A stretch of 64,000 nucleotides of DNA from Methanosarcina sp. UBA293 (GCA_002499445.1 DALS01000033.1:74188-138187); one strand, 5' to 3'. Positions 1 through 8,862 are shown, counted from the first letter of the stretch. The notes: generated from the letters alone by a model not told the origin. Numbers and translations: made by a program.

Positions 1-285
1 AGATCGGGAAGAGCCGGATTTTTTAATTTATATAATACCCGAGTTTATTTCTTTTTACCAGCTCGAGACATCTTATAAATTTGATTGTATATTTTATAAA
101 TATATAATAATATTTTAAAAGCCTAGATATTTCGAAAGGTTTATGAATGATCCTATCTAATCAAAAAATTAACGTGCGTCATAATCATATTTCTTTATAA
201 TGATATGGCAGACGACTTCAAAAAAAATATACATCGTTTTTTGAATCCGGCTTATTACATGTAATAATATAAAGGAGGAAAATGA
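1..285 (+). promoter_or_regulatory. mtr operon upstream region
   Basis: This is A+T-rich leader DNA with no ORF. Several TATA-like stretches are visible (about 88-115 and 191-203) and I cannot choose between them. A perfect 16-bp palindrome (252-267) sits just before the strong AGGAGG ribosome binding site (about 273-279) of mtrE. Promoter position is inference; the palindrome and the RBS are seen directly. Confidence 0.5.
252..267. promoter_or_regulatory. 16-bp perfect palindrome in the mtr leader
   Basis: TTATTACATGTAATAA reads the same on both strands. It ends about 6 bases before the mtrE ribosome binding site, so it could be an operator or a small 5'-UTR hairpin. The function is unknown; only the symmetry and position are certain. 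Confidence 0.5.
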
Positions 286-1200
286 ATGGAACCACTCATA
301 AGCATGGGAGTGCTTGCACTTATTGGAGTGGCTGCGACCATTGCAGGTGCCTCGGAAGACCTGGAATCTGATATAGGCTCGCAGAGTAACCCTAACTCTC
401 AGGTGCAGTTAGCTCCCCAAATGATGTTTCCCCACAGAATATATAACAAAGCGATATCTGGAGAACCACCGTCCAATGCATTAATGTGCTCGATTGGTGC
501 AGCCGTTGCAACTGTATTAATAAGTGAATTTACGCTGTCTCCACTCTTTGCACTGGTATTCGGTTCTCTCATTGCAGCATGCGTACATGGTACTTTTGCG
601 GTAAGTGCTACAATGGGCAGATGTGCCAGTCAGAGTCGGTTCAAGCAGCCGATTTATCTGGATATGATAAGAAGCCACACCCCAGCAATTATGGGATTTG
701 CGTTCATAACGACCTTCTGTGTTCTGATAGTATCGTATTTGATGACCGTTGTACTTGGACACCCCTTCCCGTTAACTATGCTGGCTTTTATCTGGGGTAT
801 CACAATAGGTGCAATCGGATCTTCAACAGGTGACGTCCACTACGGTGCAGAGCGTGAATTCCAGCAGTTTGATTTTGGTTCTGGGTTAAATGCCTCAAAC
901 TCTGGAAATATTGTAAGATATGCTGAATCCGGGCTCAGGAATGGGTTCGATAACTCCTGGTTCTGCGCCAAGTTTGGAGGACCTACCACAGGAGTTGCTT
1001 TTGGTATGACCGTATTCCTTGGAAGCTGGATAACTACTATTTTTAATCCTGCAGAAAGCCTGACCATGGGATGGCTCTCTGTTGTTGCAGGCATAATTAT
1101 TGTCCTTATATTGATTATCTGGAACTGGAAGATAGAAGTAAAAGCTCGCAGCGATTTCGGACCATACAAGGAAGACAAGATTGAGGAGGCTTCCGCATGA
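286..1200 (+). CDS. mtrE: Tetrahydromethanopterin S-methyltransferase subunit E
   Basis: MtrE is an integral membrane subunit of the sodium-pumping methyltransferase. The complex moves the methyl group from methyl-tetrahydrosarcinapterin to coenzyme M and exports Na+. The 304-residue product has about six hydrophobic segments, starting with one at residues 5-22, and a charged cytoplasmic tail rich in Lys and Glu. AGGAGG lies 7-8 bases before the ATG at 286; an ATG four bases earlier is out of frame. It is first in the canonical EDCBAFGH order, and its stop overlaps the mtrD start (ATGA), so translation is likely coupled. Length and gene order match the known family. Confidence 0.97.
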   Translation: MEPLISMGVLALIGVAATIAGASEDLESDIGSQSNPNSQVQLAPQMMFPHRIYNKAISGEPPSNALMCSIGAAVATVLISEFTLSPLFALVFGSLIAACVHGTFAVSATMGRCASQSRFKQPIYLDMIRSHTPAIMGFAFITTFCVLIVSYLMTVVLGHPFPLTMLAFIWGITIGAIGSSTGDVHYGAEREFQQFDFGSGLNASNSGNIVRYAESGLRNGFDNSWFCAKFGGPTTGVAFGMTVFLGSWITTIFNPAESLTMGWLSVVAGIIIVLILIIWNWKIEVKARSDFGPYKEDKIEEASA

Positions 1201-1949
1201 TTGATGCTATCTTAGGAAACATAATCTGGATAGTCCTTATCACAGTCGGCGGCGCTCTGATTTCCTGGGGTGTTCACTTCATTCCTGTAGGCGGTGCCCC
1301 TGCAGCTATGGCTCAGGCAACAGGTGTTGGTACCGGTACAGTGCAGCTGGCAGCAGGCGCAGGTCTTACAGGACTTGTGAGTGCAGGTTCCATGATGAAC
1401 TTAACAGACGACCTTCTGCTGATTCTTGCCTCAGGCGCAGTTGGTGCAATGATCATGCTCACTGTGACCATGATTGTCGCTACTTGGACCTATGTCTATG
1501 CTGTGGGCTGTGTGCCTTCTTCCGCAAAAGTAAAGGTAGACCCTATTACAAAGTACAGGCAGGACAATTATGTGTCCCAGGGTACTGAAGGGCATGGGAT
1601 TCCAACAGTAAGTTTTGTGAGCGGAGCCATTGGCGCTGCTCTTGGTGGAATCGGAGGTTCCCTTGTTTATTATTCACTCATTGAGGTGGGTATGAGTGTA
1701 GGACTGGAGGGCTCTGCAGTTACCAATGCAGTCACAGGAAATTGGCTTGTAGCAGTTGCAGCAATATTTGCAATAGGTATTTTCTTCGTGAACGCTGTAA
1801 TTCCTTCCTATAACATAGGAGGTACAATTGAAGGGTTCCACGACCCGAAATTCAAAAAATGGCCGAAGGCGGTAGTATCCTCCCTCATAGCAACATTACT
1901 GTGTGCTGTCGTAGCGGTGGTTGCAATCGCACAGCTCGGAGGTATTTAA
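1197..1949 (+). CDS. mtrD: Tetrahydromethanopterin S-methyltransferase subunit D
   Basis: MtrD is another membrane subunit of the Mtr complex, 250 residues, almost wholly hydrophobic with about six or seven membrane segments and many small residues (Gly, Ala). It is thought to form part of the Na+ path together with MtrC and MtrE. The start overlaps the mtrE stop by four bases and is preceded by GAGGAGG. Hydrophobicity and its fixed place between mtrE and mtrC identify it; there is no catalytic motif to check. Confidence 0.97.
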   Translation: MIDAILGNIIWIVLITVGGALISWGVHFIPVGGAPAAMAQATGVGTGTVQLAAGAGLTGLVSAGSMMNLTDDLLLILASGAVGAMIMLTVTMIVATWTYVYAVGCVPSSAKVKVDPITKYRQDNYVSQGTEGHGIPTVSFVSGAIGAALGGIGGSLVYYSLIEVGMSVGLEGSAVTNAVTGNWLVAVAAIFAIGIFFVNAVIPSYNIGGTIEGFHDPKFKKWPKAVVSSLIATLLCAVVAVVAIAQLGGI

Positions 1950-1950
1950 A

Positions 1951-2751
1951 ATGTCTGTCGGTGGATCAGGAGAAGCCAAAGGAGGATATCCTGTACAAAC
2001 AATTATAGCCTTAGGTATAGTCGGCGGGCTTGTCGGAATTTACCTGGGTCACTTTGCACCTCCAGCGTATGCCTTCTTCGGAGGAATTGGGGCAATCTTT
2101 GCAACGATCTGGGGTGCTGATGCAGTCCGCCGTGTTGCAAGCTATGGGCTTGGTACAGGTGTCCCATCAATTGGTATGCTCGCTTTTGGTATGGGTATTA
2201 TAGCAGCCCTCTTCGGACTTTCAATAGGAGGTACTGCAGGACCTATAATAGCTGTTATTGTTGCAGCAATTATAGGCTACGTTATCGGTGCCCTCTCAAA
2301 CAAAGTAATCGGCATGGGTATCCCTATTATGGAACAGGCGATGGCAGAGATTTCATGTGCAGGTACCCTTGTAATTCTCGGTCTGAGTGTGGTCATTGCC
2401 GGGTCCTTTGATTACGCTGCAGTTATTCAATACGTAGTCTCAACCGGATACATTGCACTGATCTTTATAATAGGTGGTATGGGTATTCTTCACCCCTTCA
2501 ATGCCAGCCTGGGACCTGATGAGAAACAGGACAGAACCCTCATGCTTGCTGTTGAAAAAGGAGCTATTGCATTAATTATTACAGGCTTTGCATCTTCACT
2601 CCATGAAGGACTGATGGCGGCTAGCATAAACATGCTTATAGGAATTATCATCTGGTATGTTGCCGCCAGCAAACACTACGCGCTTATTAAGAGAGATGCG
2701 TATGCAGTGGTTGGAACCGGTCTGCTTCCAAGTGCGGAGGAATTGCAATGA
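1951..2751 (+). CDS. mtrC: Tetrahydromethanopterin S-methyltransferase subunit C
   Basis: MtrC is the third large membrane subunit, 266 residues with multiple Gly/Ala/Ile-rich membrane segments. An in-frame extension to 1921 exists, but the ATG at 1951 directly follows GGAGGTATTTAAA, a good Shine-Dalgarno sequence that overlaps the mtrD end, so 1951 is the start. The stop overlaps the mtrB start (ATGA). Role: membrane domain of the sodium-translocating methyltransferase. Confidence 0.97.
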   Translation: MSVGGSGEAKGGYPVQTIIALGIVGGLVGIYLGHFAPPAYAFFGGIGAIFATIWGADAVRRVASYGLGTGVPSIGMLAFGMGIIAALFGLSIGGTAGPIIAVIVAAIIGYVIGALSNKVIGMGIPIMEQAMAEISCAGTLVILGLSVVIAGSFDYAAVIQYVVSTGYIALIFIIGGMGILHPFNASLGPDEKQDRTLMLAVEKGAIALIITGFASSLHEGLMAASINMLIGIIIWYVAASKHYALIKRDAYAVVGTGLLPSAEELQ

Positions 2752-3074
2752 GCATTGTTCGCATAGCTCCCGAGATAAACCTGGTCATGGACACGGAGTC
2801 AGGAGCCGTCACACAGGAACGGAAAGACTCGATTCAGTATTCCATGGAACCCGTCTTTGAGAGAGTGGACAAACTGGATGCAGTTGCAGACGACCTGGTA
2901 AATTCCCTCTCACCCAGCGAACCGCTCCTTAATTCCTGGCCAGGGCGTGAGCATACCTCCTACATGGCAGGATTTTACACTAATTCCTTCTACGGAATCG
3001 TTGTGGGTCTTGCCTTTAGTGGACTGGTAGCACTCATAATAACCATAAAAAGACTGATGGACGGGGTGATGTAA
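2748..3074 (+). CDS. mtrB: Tetrahydromethanopterin S-methyltransferase subunit B
   Basis: MtrB is a small subunit (108 residues) with a soluble, acidic N-terminal part and one C-terminal membrane helix (about residues 82-101). In Mtr complexes such single-helix subunits anchor the soluble parts to the membrane. It overlaps mtrC by four bases and has CGGAGG upstream of the ATG. The next gene, mtrA, starts one base after its stop. Confidence 0.96.
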   Translation: MSIVRIAPEINLVMDTESGAVTQERKDSIQYSMEPVFERVDKLDAVADDLVNSLSPSEPLLNSWPGREHTSYMAGFYTNSFYGIVVGLAFSGLVALIITIKRLMDGVM

Positions 3075-3075
3075 A

Positions 3076-3798
3076 ATGGTAAATAAGAGAGAACCAGCCC
3101 CAGGGTGGCCTATCCTGAAAGGTGAATATGAAGTAGGCGATGTCAAGAACTCTGTACTGGTAATTACCTGTGGTTCACACCTTCCAGGAAAGCCAATTCT
3201 TGACGCAGGAGCAGCCGTTACAGGATCATGCAAAACTGAAAATCTCGGTATTGAAAAGGTCGTTGCCCACATTATCTCAAACCCAAACATCAGGTTCCTG
3301 CTTGTGACTGGCTCTGAAGTTAAAGGGCACGTTACCGGACAGTCGATGCTGGCTCTTCATGCAAACGGTGTAAAGGATAACAGGATTGCAGGAGCATTGG
3401 GTGCAATTCCATACGTGGAAAACCTGAATGCAGAGGCAATCGCCCGTTTCCAAGAACAGGTCCAGGTCTTTGATCTGATTGATACCGAAGATATGGGCGC
3501 TATCACATCCAAGGTGAGAGAGCTTGCCTCAAAAGATCCGGGCGCCTTTGATGCAGAACCAATGGTCGTGGAGATCAGTGAGGAGGGCGGAGAAGAAGAA
3601 GAAGGCGGCATTGTCAGGCCGATCTCCGGAGAAATTGCAGTTATCCGTACCAGGTTGAAGGCAATTGAAGCCCGCATGCTTGATATAGGAAACTTGAACA
3701 AGTTCCACTCAGGAGTTCACGCAGGAAAGATTGAAGGCGCCATGATAGGGTTAACAATAACCATATCCCTGCTTGGATTATTACTGCTAGGGAGGTAA
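3076..3798 (+). CDS. mtrA: Tetrahydromethanopterin S-methyltransferase subunit A, corrinoid-binding
   Basis: MtrA carries the corrinoid cofactor that is methylated by MtrH and then passes the methyl group to coenzyme M. The 240-residue product has the soluble corrinoid domain (about 1-170), where a Gly-His pair at residues 84-85 falls at the position of the cobalt-ligand histidine known in the family. A run of acidic residues follows (about 170-178), and there is one C-terminal membrane helix (about 220-239). GGGGTGATG upstream is a plausible RBS, although it overlaps the mtrB stop. The acidic linker separates the corrinoid head from the anchor. Confidence 0.97.
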   Translation: MVNKREPAPGWPILKGEYEVGDVKNSVLVITCGSHLPGKPILDAGAAVTGSCKTENLGIEKVVAHIISNPNIRFLLVTGSEVKGHVTGQSMLALHANGVKDNRIAGALGAIPYVENLNAEAIARFQEQVQVFDLIDTEDMGAITSKVRELASKDPGAFDAEPMVVEISEEGGEEEEGGIVRPISGEIAVIRTRLKAIEARMLDIGNLNKFHSGVHAGKIEGAMIGLTITISLLGLLLLGR

Positions 3799-3803
3799 TG
3801 GAA

Positions 3804-4022
3804 ATGGCAGAAGAATATGATAAAGGCGTCCCAATGGCGCTTGCCCCTCAGATGGGGGCAATTGACGCTACTGTTGAGAGCATTCGATATAGAGCACAGT
3901 TGATTGCGAGAAACCAGAAACTGGATTCCGGAGTCGCAGCTACAGGAATAGCCGGCTTTGCAGCAGGTTTCATCTTTTCACTGTTGATAGTCGTTGTAAT
4001 CCCAGTAGCTTTCGGCCTATAA
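3804..4022 (+). CDS. mtrF: Tetrahydromethanopterin S-methyltransferase subunit F
   Basis: MtrF is a 72-residue subunit with a short soluble N-terminus and one strongly hydrophobic C-terminal helix (about residues 47-70). Two in-frame ATGs occur, at 3798 and 3804. The GGGAGG box ends only one or two bases before the first and is optimally spaced for the second, so 3804 is preferred. It lies between mtrA and mtrG as in other Methanosarcina mtr operons. Confidence 0.94.
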   Translation: MAEEYDKGVPMALAPQMGAIDATVESIRYRAQLIARNQKLDSGVAATGIAGFAAGFIFSLLIVVVIPVAFGL

Positions 4023-4040
4023 ACTTGAGAGGTGAATAAT

Positions 4041-4259
4041 ATGGAAGGAAAAGCACCAGCAGCGTTTGTAGAGCCAGGCGAGTTTAACGAAGTAATGAAA
4101 AGGCTCGATAAGATCGATGAAAAGGTCGAGTTCGTCAACAGTGAAATTGCGCAGAGAATTGGAAAGAAAGTAGGAAGAGATATCGGAATTCTATACGGCG
4201 GAGTTATTGGCCTGCTGCTCTTCCTGATCTATTCCTCTATATCACTAATGTTCATGTAA
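4041..4259 (+). CDS. mtrG: Tetrahydromethanopterin S-methyltransferase subunit G
   Basis: MtrG is a 72-residue subunit. The N-terminal half looks like a short amphipathic coiled coil (Glu/Lys/Val-rich, residues 14-45) and the C-terminal end is one membrane helix. The start is the ATG at 4041, which follows GAGGTGAATAAT; an upstream in-frame GTG (4032) is part of that RBS and is rejected. It is probably a stalk subunit of the complex. Confidence 0.94.
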   Translation: MEGKAPAAFVEPGEFNEVMKRLDKIDEKVEFVNSEIAQRIGKKVGRDIGILYGGVIGLLLFLIYSSISLMFM

Positions 4260-4272
4260 ATGAGGGATCAAA

Positions 4273-5223
4273 ATGTTCAAGTTTGACAAGAAACAGGAAG
4301 TTTTTGAAATCGGTGGAGTTAAATTCGGCGGACAGCCGGGTGAATTTCCAACCGTGTTAGTCAGTACTATGTTCTATGCAAGGCACAAAATCGTGACCGA
4401 TGAAGACAAGGGTATCTTCGACAGGGCAGCCGCAGAGACCCTCTGGAACACCCAGGTCTCACTGAGCGATGCCACAGGGAACCCCTACGTAAACCAGATC
4501 GTAGGAGAAACCCCGGAATCAATCAAGCGCTATATTGACTGGTTTGTAGAGATCGACGACAGGACTCCCTTCCTGATTGACTCCTCAGCCGGAAACGTAC
4601 GTGCAGCCGCAGCCCAGTACTGTACCGAAATCGGTGTTGCAGATAGGGCAATCCACAACTCAATCAATGCAAGTATCGAACAGGAAGAAATCGATATTCT
4701 CACTGAAAGCGACGTAACAGCTGCAATCGTTCTGGCTTTCAACGCAACCGATCCAACCGTAAAAGGAAAGATGGACATTCTTGAAGTCGGTGGTTCTGGA
4801 TTAACAAAAGGAATGCTTCAGATCGCAAAGGAATGTGGAATAAAGTATCCGCTTATCGACGTTGCAGCCATGCCTCTTGGTGCAGGCTCCGGTCCTACTA
4901 TCCGCTCGATACCCACAATGAAAGCAAAATTCGGGCTGCCAATAGGCGGTGGATACCATAACATGGCTTCTGCATGGGACTGGCTCCGCAAATTCAAAAA
5001 GACCCAGCCTGACCCCAAGGCAATCTACATGCCTGCAGACATTGGTACCAACCTGGTAGCCCAGATTGCAGGTTCTGACTACCTGCTCTACGGTCCGATT
5101 GAGAACGTCAACCAGATTTTCCCGGCTGTTGCAATGGTCGACATCATGCTCGGTGAAACTGCAAAGGACCTCGGCGTAGAGATCGCAGACCTGGCAAACC
5201 ACCCGGTATCCAAGCTGACATAA
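4273..5223 (+). CDS. mtrH: Tetrahydromethanopterin S-methyltransferase subunit H
   Basis: MtrH is the soluble catalytic subunit that transfers the methyl group from methyl-tetrahydrosarcinapterin to the cobalt of MtrA. The 316-residue protein has the pterin-binding TIM-barrel features of the family, including the FLIDSSAGN stretch near residue 100 and the glycine-rich LPIGGGYHN stretch near 222. It has no membrane segment. GAGGGATC precedes the ATG. It is the last gene of the operon, followed by a terminator-like hairpin at 5266. Confidence 0.97.
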   Translation: MFKFDKKQEVFEIGGVKFGGQPGEFPTVLVSTMFYARHKIVTDEDKGIFDRAAAETLWNTQVSLSDATGNPYVNQIVGETPESIKRYIDWFVEIDDRTPFLIDSSAGNVRAAAAQYCTEIGVADRAIHNSINASIEQEEIDILTESDVTAAIVLAFNATDPTVKGKMDILEVGGSGLTKGMLQIAKECGIKYPLIDVAAMPLGAGSGPTIRSIPTMKAKFGLPIGGGYHNMASAWDWLRKFKKTQPDPKAIYMPADIGTNLVAQIAGSDYLLYGPIENVNQIFPAVAMVDIMLGETAKDLGVEIADLANHPVSKLT

Positions 5224-5265
5224 ACAAAAAGAAGAAAATTAAAAAGAGTCTTAGCACTCAAAAGC

Positions 5266-5298
5266 AGAGGATTTTTCCTTTGCTTTTCCTCTATTTTT
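5266..5298 (+). terminator. Terminator-like hairpin after mtrH
   Basis: AGAGGA (5266-5271) pairs with TCCTCT (5287-5292) across a T-rich loop and is followed by ATTTTTC. It lies 43 bases after the mtrH stop, a sensible end for the mtr transcript. Confidence 0.5.
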
Positions 5299-5339
5299 CA
5301 AGGGGAAAGTTCCTGGCTGGCTAAATAATTTCCTCTTAA

Positions 5340-5660
5340 CCTGCCAGGTACTTATGAATCCACTCCCAAACCCGCTCTTTTGGACTGTTTTCTGAAGATC
5401 ATGAGTTATCAGGAGAATTGGTTAACCTGTAAGTTTTTACTCCGCGTTCGAGCAAGAGTTGTATGATCTACTCCTAAACCCACGGCTTTTGATCTCAACC
5501 CATGTCTTTCATCATTACCTTGAGATTTAGTTAGAGCGGACAATCGAAGGTTAGATGAATTGTAAGGACATACTGAAACCATAGCGCAATCTTTCAGATT
5601 ATAGCAGTCCGACTTACATTCTAACTTTTTTAAGTTACATACTGTACACTGTATTAGCAT
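5340..5660 (-). pseudogene. Degenerate transposase fragment (probable)
   Basis: On the minus strand a short reading frame has a Cys-rich N-terminus (QCTVCNLKK, later CPYNSSNLRL) reminiscent of the zinc-ribbon start of archaeal IS transposases. It is followed in another frame, after stops, by KERVWEWIHKYLAG near 5345-5385, a tryptophan-rich helix like those before DDE domains. Frame changes and stop codons indicate decay. No terminal inverted repeats were seen. This is a by-eye match, so the IS family is not assigned. Confidence 0.35.
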
Positions 5661-6088
5661 ATATATATAAAGGATTGTGAATCGATATCATCCGTTTCTG
5701 ATTATTTATCAAAAATTTGACTTTAAATTATAAAAATGCCCAATTAATTTTAAAAAGTGAGACAATGCATAAAGTGCTATGTAAGCTAATTAACTAAGTT
5801 TATCAATATTCCACTATTATATAATATTTAGAAACTAGCTGAGAAGCTCGGTGAAATGGTACTAATTCCAATTATTAACGAATGATATTAAATAGAAAGA
5901 TTTAATATTTGGTAACACTTACCAGTACTATAAATAGATCTCTGAGTAAAATCTTTTAGGATTTCTAAAGTCCCTCATTATAATAATTTTCTTAACTCTT
6001 AATCGAAGCCATAATAAGTCCTGATCTTATGTCATTAAAACGGGTCATAGCATAAAGAACCAGGATACCAGTAATATCGGGTGGAAGT
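5661..6088. other. A+T-rich intergenic region
   Basis: There are no supportable ORFs or RNA genes here. The tract is strongly A+T-rich and may hold the promoter of the 6089 gene, but I could not pick one TATA box. Confidence 0.3.
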
Positions 6089-7174
6089 ATGCTGATCAGA
6101 AAGAACATATCCCTGGATGATAAGTACCTTAAGAAGTTAGAGCCTCTTCTGGAAGCTAATAACGGAAATCTGAGTGCTGCAATCAGGGATACGATTGAAG
6201 TTGCAGATACAGCTCTTATACATCATGATAATATTGATGAAGCAATCCAATTTTTAAAAGAAATTCCTGCAAAAGAAAAATTAAATGTCACAATCCAGAA
6301 CGGAGAAAATATTGTTATAAATAAAACCATGCTTGAATGGTTATTCAGGTATACTAGAGGCAGGCTTACTGATGAAGAGCTTGTTAATGAACTTATTAAT
6401 CCGTTTGAAATTCAGGATATGAAACAGCTCGAAGATTACCTGAACAGGATTTCCAGAGACTATCAATGGAGAATTCGAACATCAATAAAATGTGAAAATG
6501 TTAACAATCCTGAGTCTGCAATGGTAATTATTTCCAATTCTACAGTATACAGCCGAGACTTTTTTGCTCAATTGGTGGCTCACTTCCTTTCCAGATGGAA
6601 GCAGCTTGATATTGATCATGTTTTTAGGAGATCAAACTCGACCCAGATTTCTTTCAAGAAGAACACATCGACCTCTTCTAATGAAATTATGCCCGGAATT
6701 AGGAAGCACCTTGGGTATCTTGATGTTGTATGTAAGGAGCTAGACGAGAATACCGAGTTCTGGACTCAGCTAATGTATACTTATAATGTTGAGAGGTTTA
6801 ATCTCGTGACTCTTCACCGAGCTCAGTTTGAAGTTTTTGCAACCGGGGAAGTTCCAGACCCAATAAAAACTCTTGAGCGCCTGTGCAAGCAGTCAGTAAG
6901 TGATATGTCCCTTCCAGATTTACTGGTTCAGTTTCGAAGAATGTACCTTGCAACTCAACTTGTCAAAAATATAGAAATCTCCCTTGAGTCCGGAAGTGAG
7001 TCAGTAACTATCTTCCATGATTTCAAAGATGAAAGAGTTATCCGCAACCTCACTGAGTATTTTTCGAAGATATTCAGAGAAAATGGCACACCTTTCGAGA
7101 CATCCTTGTATTCAAGCATAATTGTATTCCGATTTTTCCTTGGACTAGAATCCGACGGTTCGGATTTATGTTAA
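6089..7174 (+). CDS. Conserved-looking protein with ribbon-helix-helix-like N-terminus
   Basis: The family is not recognised. The 361-residue soluble protein starts with a segment (residues 1-45) that looks like a ribbon-helix-helix DNA-binding domain: a short strand (LIRKNISLD) and two helices containing GNLSAAIRDTIE. Residues 50-360 form a helical, charged domain with no motif I know. GGTGG lies 4-8 bases before the ATG at 6089. It stands alone, in the same direction as mtr but separated from it by 865 bases including a terminator. It could be a transcriptional regulator with a sensory or oligomerisation domain; that is inference. Confidence 0.7.
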   Translation: MLIRKNISLDDKYLKKLEPLLEANNGNLSAAIRDTIEVADTALIHHDNIDEAIQFLKEIPAKEKLNVTIQNGENIVINKTMLEWLFRYTRGRLTDEELVNELINPFEIQDMKQLEDYLNRISRDYQWRIRTSIKCENVNNPESAMVIISNSTVYSRDFFAQLVAHFLSRWKQLDIDHVFRRSNSTQISFKKNTSTSSNEIMPGIRKHLGYLDVVCKELDENTEFWTQLMYTYNVERFNLVTLHRAQFEVFATGEVPDPIKTLERLCKQSVSDMSLPDLLVQFRRMYLATQLVKNIEISLESGSESVTIFHDFKDERVIRNLTEYFSKIFRENGTPFETSLYSSIIVFRFFLGLESDGSDLC

Positions 7175-7319
7175 ACTTAAAAGGTGGAAGAACCCAAAAA
7201 TCTGAACGTAATACAATAATCTAGATAACAGGATCGAAAATTAAAAGAAAAATATTGAAGAGGAATATTAAAAATAAAAAATTAAAGATCTGACCGTTCT
7301 GACCTTTTTATCTTTCACT

Positions 7320-8822
7320 TTAACCTTTTGTAACTCCTAAAGGAAGAACTCTTGCTACCTTACGTGCGATGCCAAGCTCGTGCACGACGTTTACTACTTT
7401 GCTACTGGACTTGTACACACCCGGAGCCTCCTCTGCAATTACTGAAGGATGTGTGGCTTTGACCGTAATGCCCTGAGCCTCAAGATTTTCCTTTATACTC
7501 TGTCCACGGAACTCTTTCTTTGCATGAGCTCTGCTCATAACCCTTCCGGCTCCATGGCAGGCGCTGCCAAAAGAAATATCCATAGCTTCCTTTGAACCGC
7601 ATAATATAAAGGAAGGTGTTCCCATGCTTCCTGGAATCAAAACCGGTTGACCTATATCCCTGTACACGGCTGGTACTTCAGGATGCCCTGGAGGAAAGGC
7701 TCTTGTTGCCCCTTTCCTGTGCACATACACCTTCTTTTTCTTGCCGTTTACGGTATGTTCTTCAAGCTTTGCCACGTTGTGAGCAACATCATAAAGTAGG
7801 TCCATACCCAGGTCATCAGAGTCTCTGCCAAATACTTTTTCAAATGATTCCCTTGTCCAGTGAGTAATTATCTGACGGTTTGCCCATGCATAGTTTGCAG
7901 CGCAGATCATGGCTTTAAAATAGTTCTGAGCTTCCCTTGACTGGGCAGGGGCACAGGCAAGCTGTTTGTCTGGAATGTCAATTTTATAGTTCTTTACAGC
8001 CTGAGAGAGTATCTTTAGATGGTCAGTACAGATCTGGTGTCCTGCCCCCCTTGACCCGCAATGGATCATTACCGTTATCTGGCCCTCTTCAAGCCCGAAA
8101 GTTGAAGCCATTTCCTGATCATAGATCTTATCAACATACTGAACCTCAAGGAAGTGGTTTCCGCTCCCAAGAGTTCCTAACTGAGGTTTTCCTCTCTTTC
8201 TGGCTTTTGTACTCACTTGGGAAGGATCGGCTCCTTCCATATGCCCATTTGCTTCGCAATTTTCAGCATCAGCCTCCACTCCGTACCCTGCCTCAACAGC
8301 CCATTTTGCGCCTTCAAGAAAAGCACTGTCCAGTTCCTGGTCAGAAGCCCTGATCCTGCTTTTAGAACCAACACCAGCGGGCACAGTATTAAAAAGCTCG
8401 TCAGTTAGCCTCTTTATGTTTGGAACTACTTCTTCCTTCTGAAGGTTGGTACGAATGAGCCTTACCCCACAGTTGATGTCAAAGCCCACCCCGCCTGGGC
8501 TGATAATCCCTTCTTCCACATCAAAAGCAGCGACTCCTCCTATAGCAAAACCGTAGCCAAGATGGGCATCAGGCATTGCCATGGAGTATTTCTGAATGCC
8601 AGGGAGGGTTGCTACATTTGCAATCTGGTCAATAGTCCCGGGTTCAATGTCTCCAAGTAAACTTTCGGATACAAACAGGCGGCCCGGAACCCGCATGTTG
8701 GGGATATGCCCAACAGGAATTTCCCAGTCATTTTTTGAAAGTTTCCTGACCATGCTCTTTACGTCCCCCTGTGTATTCTCCGTGTTTAATCCCTTAATTT
8801 CTGTATCTTCCCTTTCTACCAT
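7320..8822 (-). CDS. rtcB: tRNA-splicing ligase RtcB
   Basis: RtcB joins a 2',3'-cyclic phosphate end to a 5'-OH end in tRNA splicing and RNA repair, using GTP and Mn2+. Family landmarks are visible: the metal-binding Cys in DINCGVRL, GSGNHFLEVQ, GSRGAGHQ and the catalytic-His segment CHGAGRVMSR. The frame is open to 8879, but the ATG at 8822 is preferred. It has GGGAG eight bases upstream, and a TATA box on the minus strand (8851-8862) lies inside the longer reading, so a start at 8879 would precede its own promoter. The product is then 500 residues with no intein. Archease is encoded just upstream on the same strand. Confidence 0.95.
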   Translation of the reverse strand: MVEREDTEIKGLNTENTQGDVKSMVRKLSKNDWEIPVGHIPNMRVPGRLFVSESLLGDIEPGTIDQIANVATLPGIQKYSMAMPDAHLGYGFAIGGVAAFDVEEGIISPGGVGFDINCGVRLIRTNLQKEEVVPNIKRLTDELFNTVPAGVGSKSRIRASDQELDSAFLEGAKWAVEAGYGVEADAENCEANGHMEGADPSQVSTKARKRGKPQLGTLGSGNHFLEVQYVDKIYDQEMASTFGLEEGQITVMIHCGSRGAGHQICTDHLKILSQAVKNYKIDIPDKQLACAPAQSREAQNYFKAMICAANYAWANRQIITHWTRESFEKVFGRDSDDLGMDLLYDVAHNVAKLEEHTVNGKKKKVYVHRKGATRAFPPGHPEVPAVYRDIGQPVLIPGSMGTPSFILCGSKEAMDISFGSACHGAGRVMSRAHAKKEFRGQSIKENLEAQGITVKATHPSVIAEEAPGVYKSSSKVVNVVHELGIARKVARVLPLGVTKG

Positions 8823-8850
8823 GATTGATGCTCCCTGCTCCTTTGTGTTG

Positions 8851-8862
8851 TATTTATATAAT
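8851..8862 (-). promoter_or_regulatory. TATA box of rtcB (candidate)
   Basis: On the minus strand the sequence reads ATTATATAAATA, 30-40 bases before the chosen rtcB ATG at 8822. This would give a very short leader containing the GGGAG ribosome binding site. Inferred from archaeal promoter spacing. Confidence 0.45.

Noticed and set aside
1..14. The window begins with AGATCGGGAAGAGC, close to a common sequencing adapter (AGATCGGAAGAGC).
   Set aside because: It has one extra base and continues without a break into A+T-rich DNA typical of the locus, so chance is the better explanation. It can be checked against the neighbouring assembly.
5409..5660. An 83-residue minus-strand frame as an intact gene.
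   Set aside because: It is a fragment that continues in another frame with stops; no RBS or complete domain is present.
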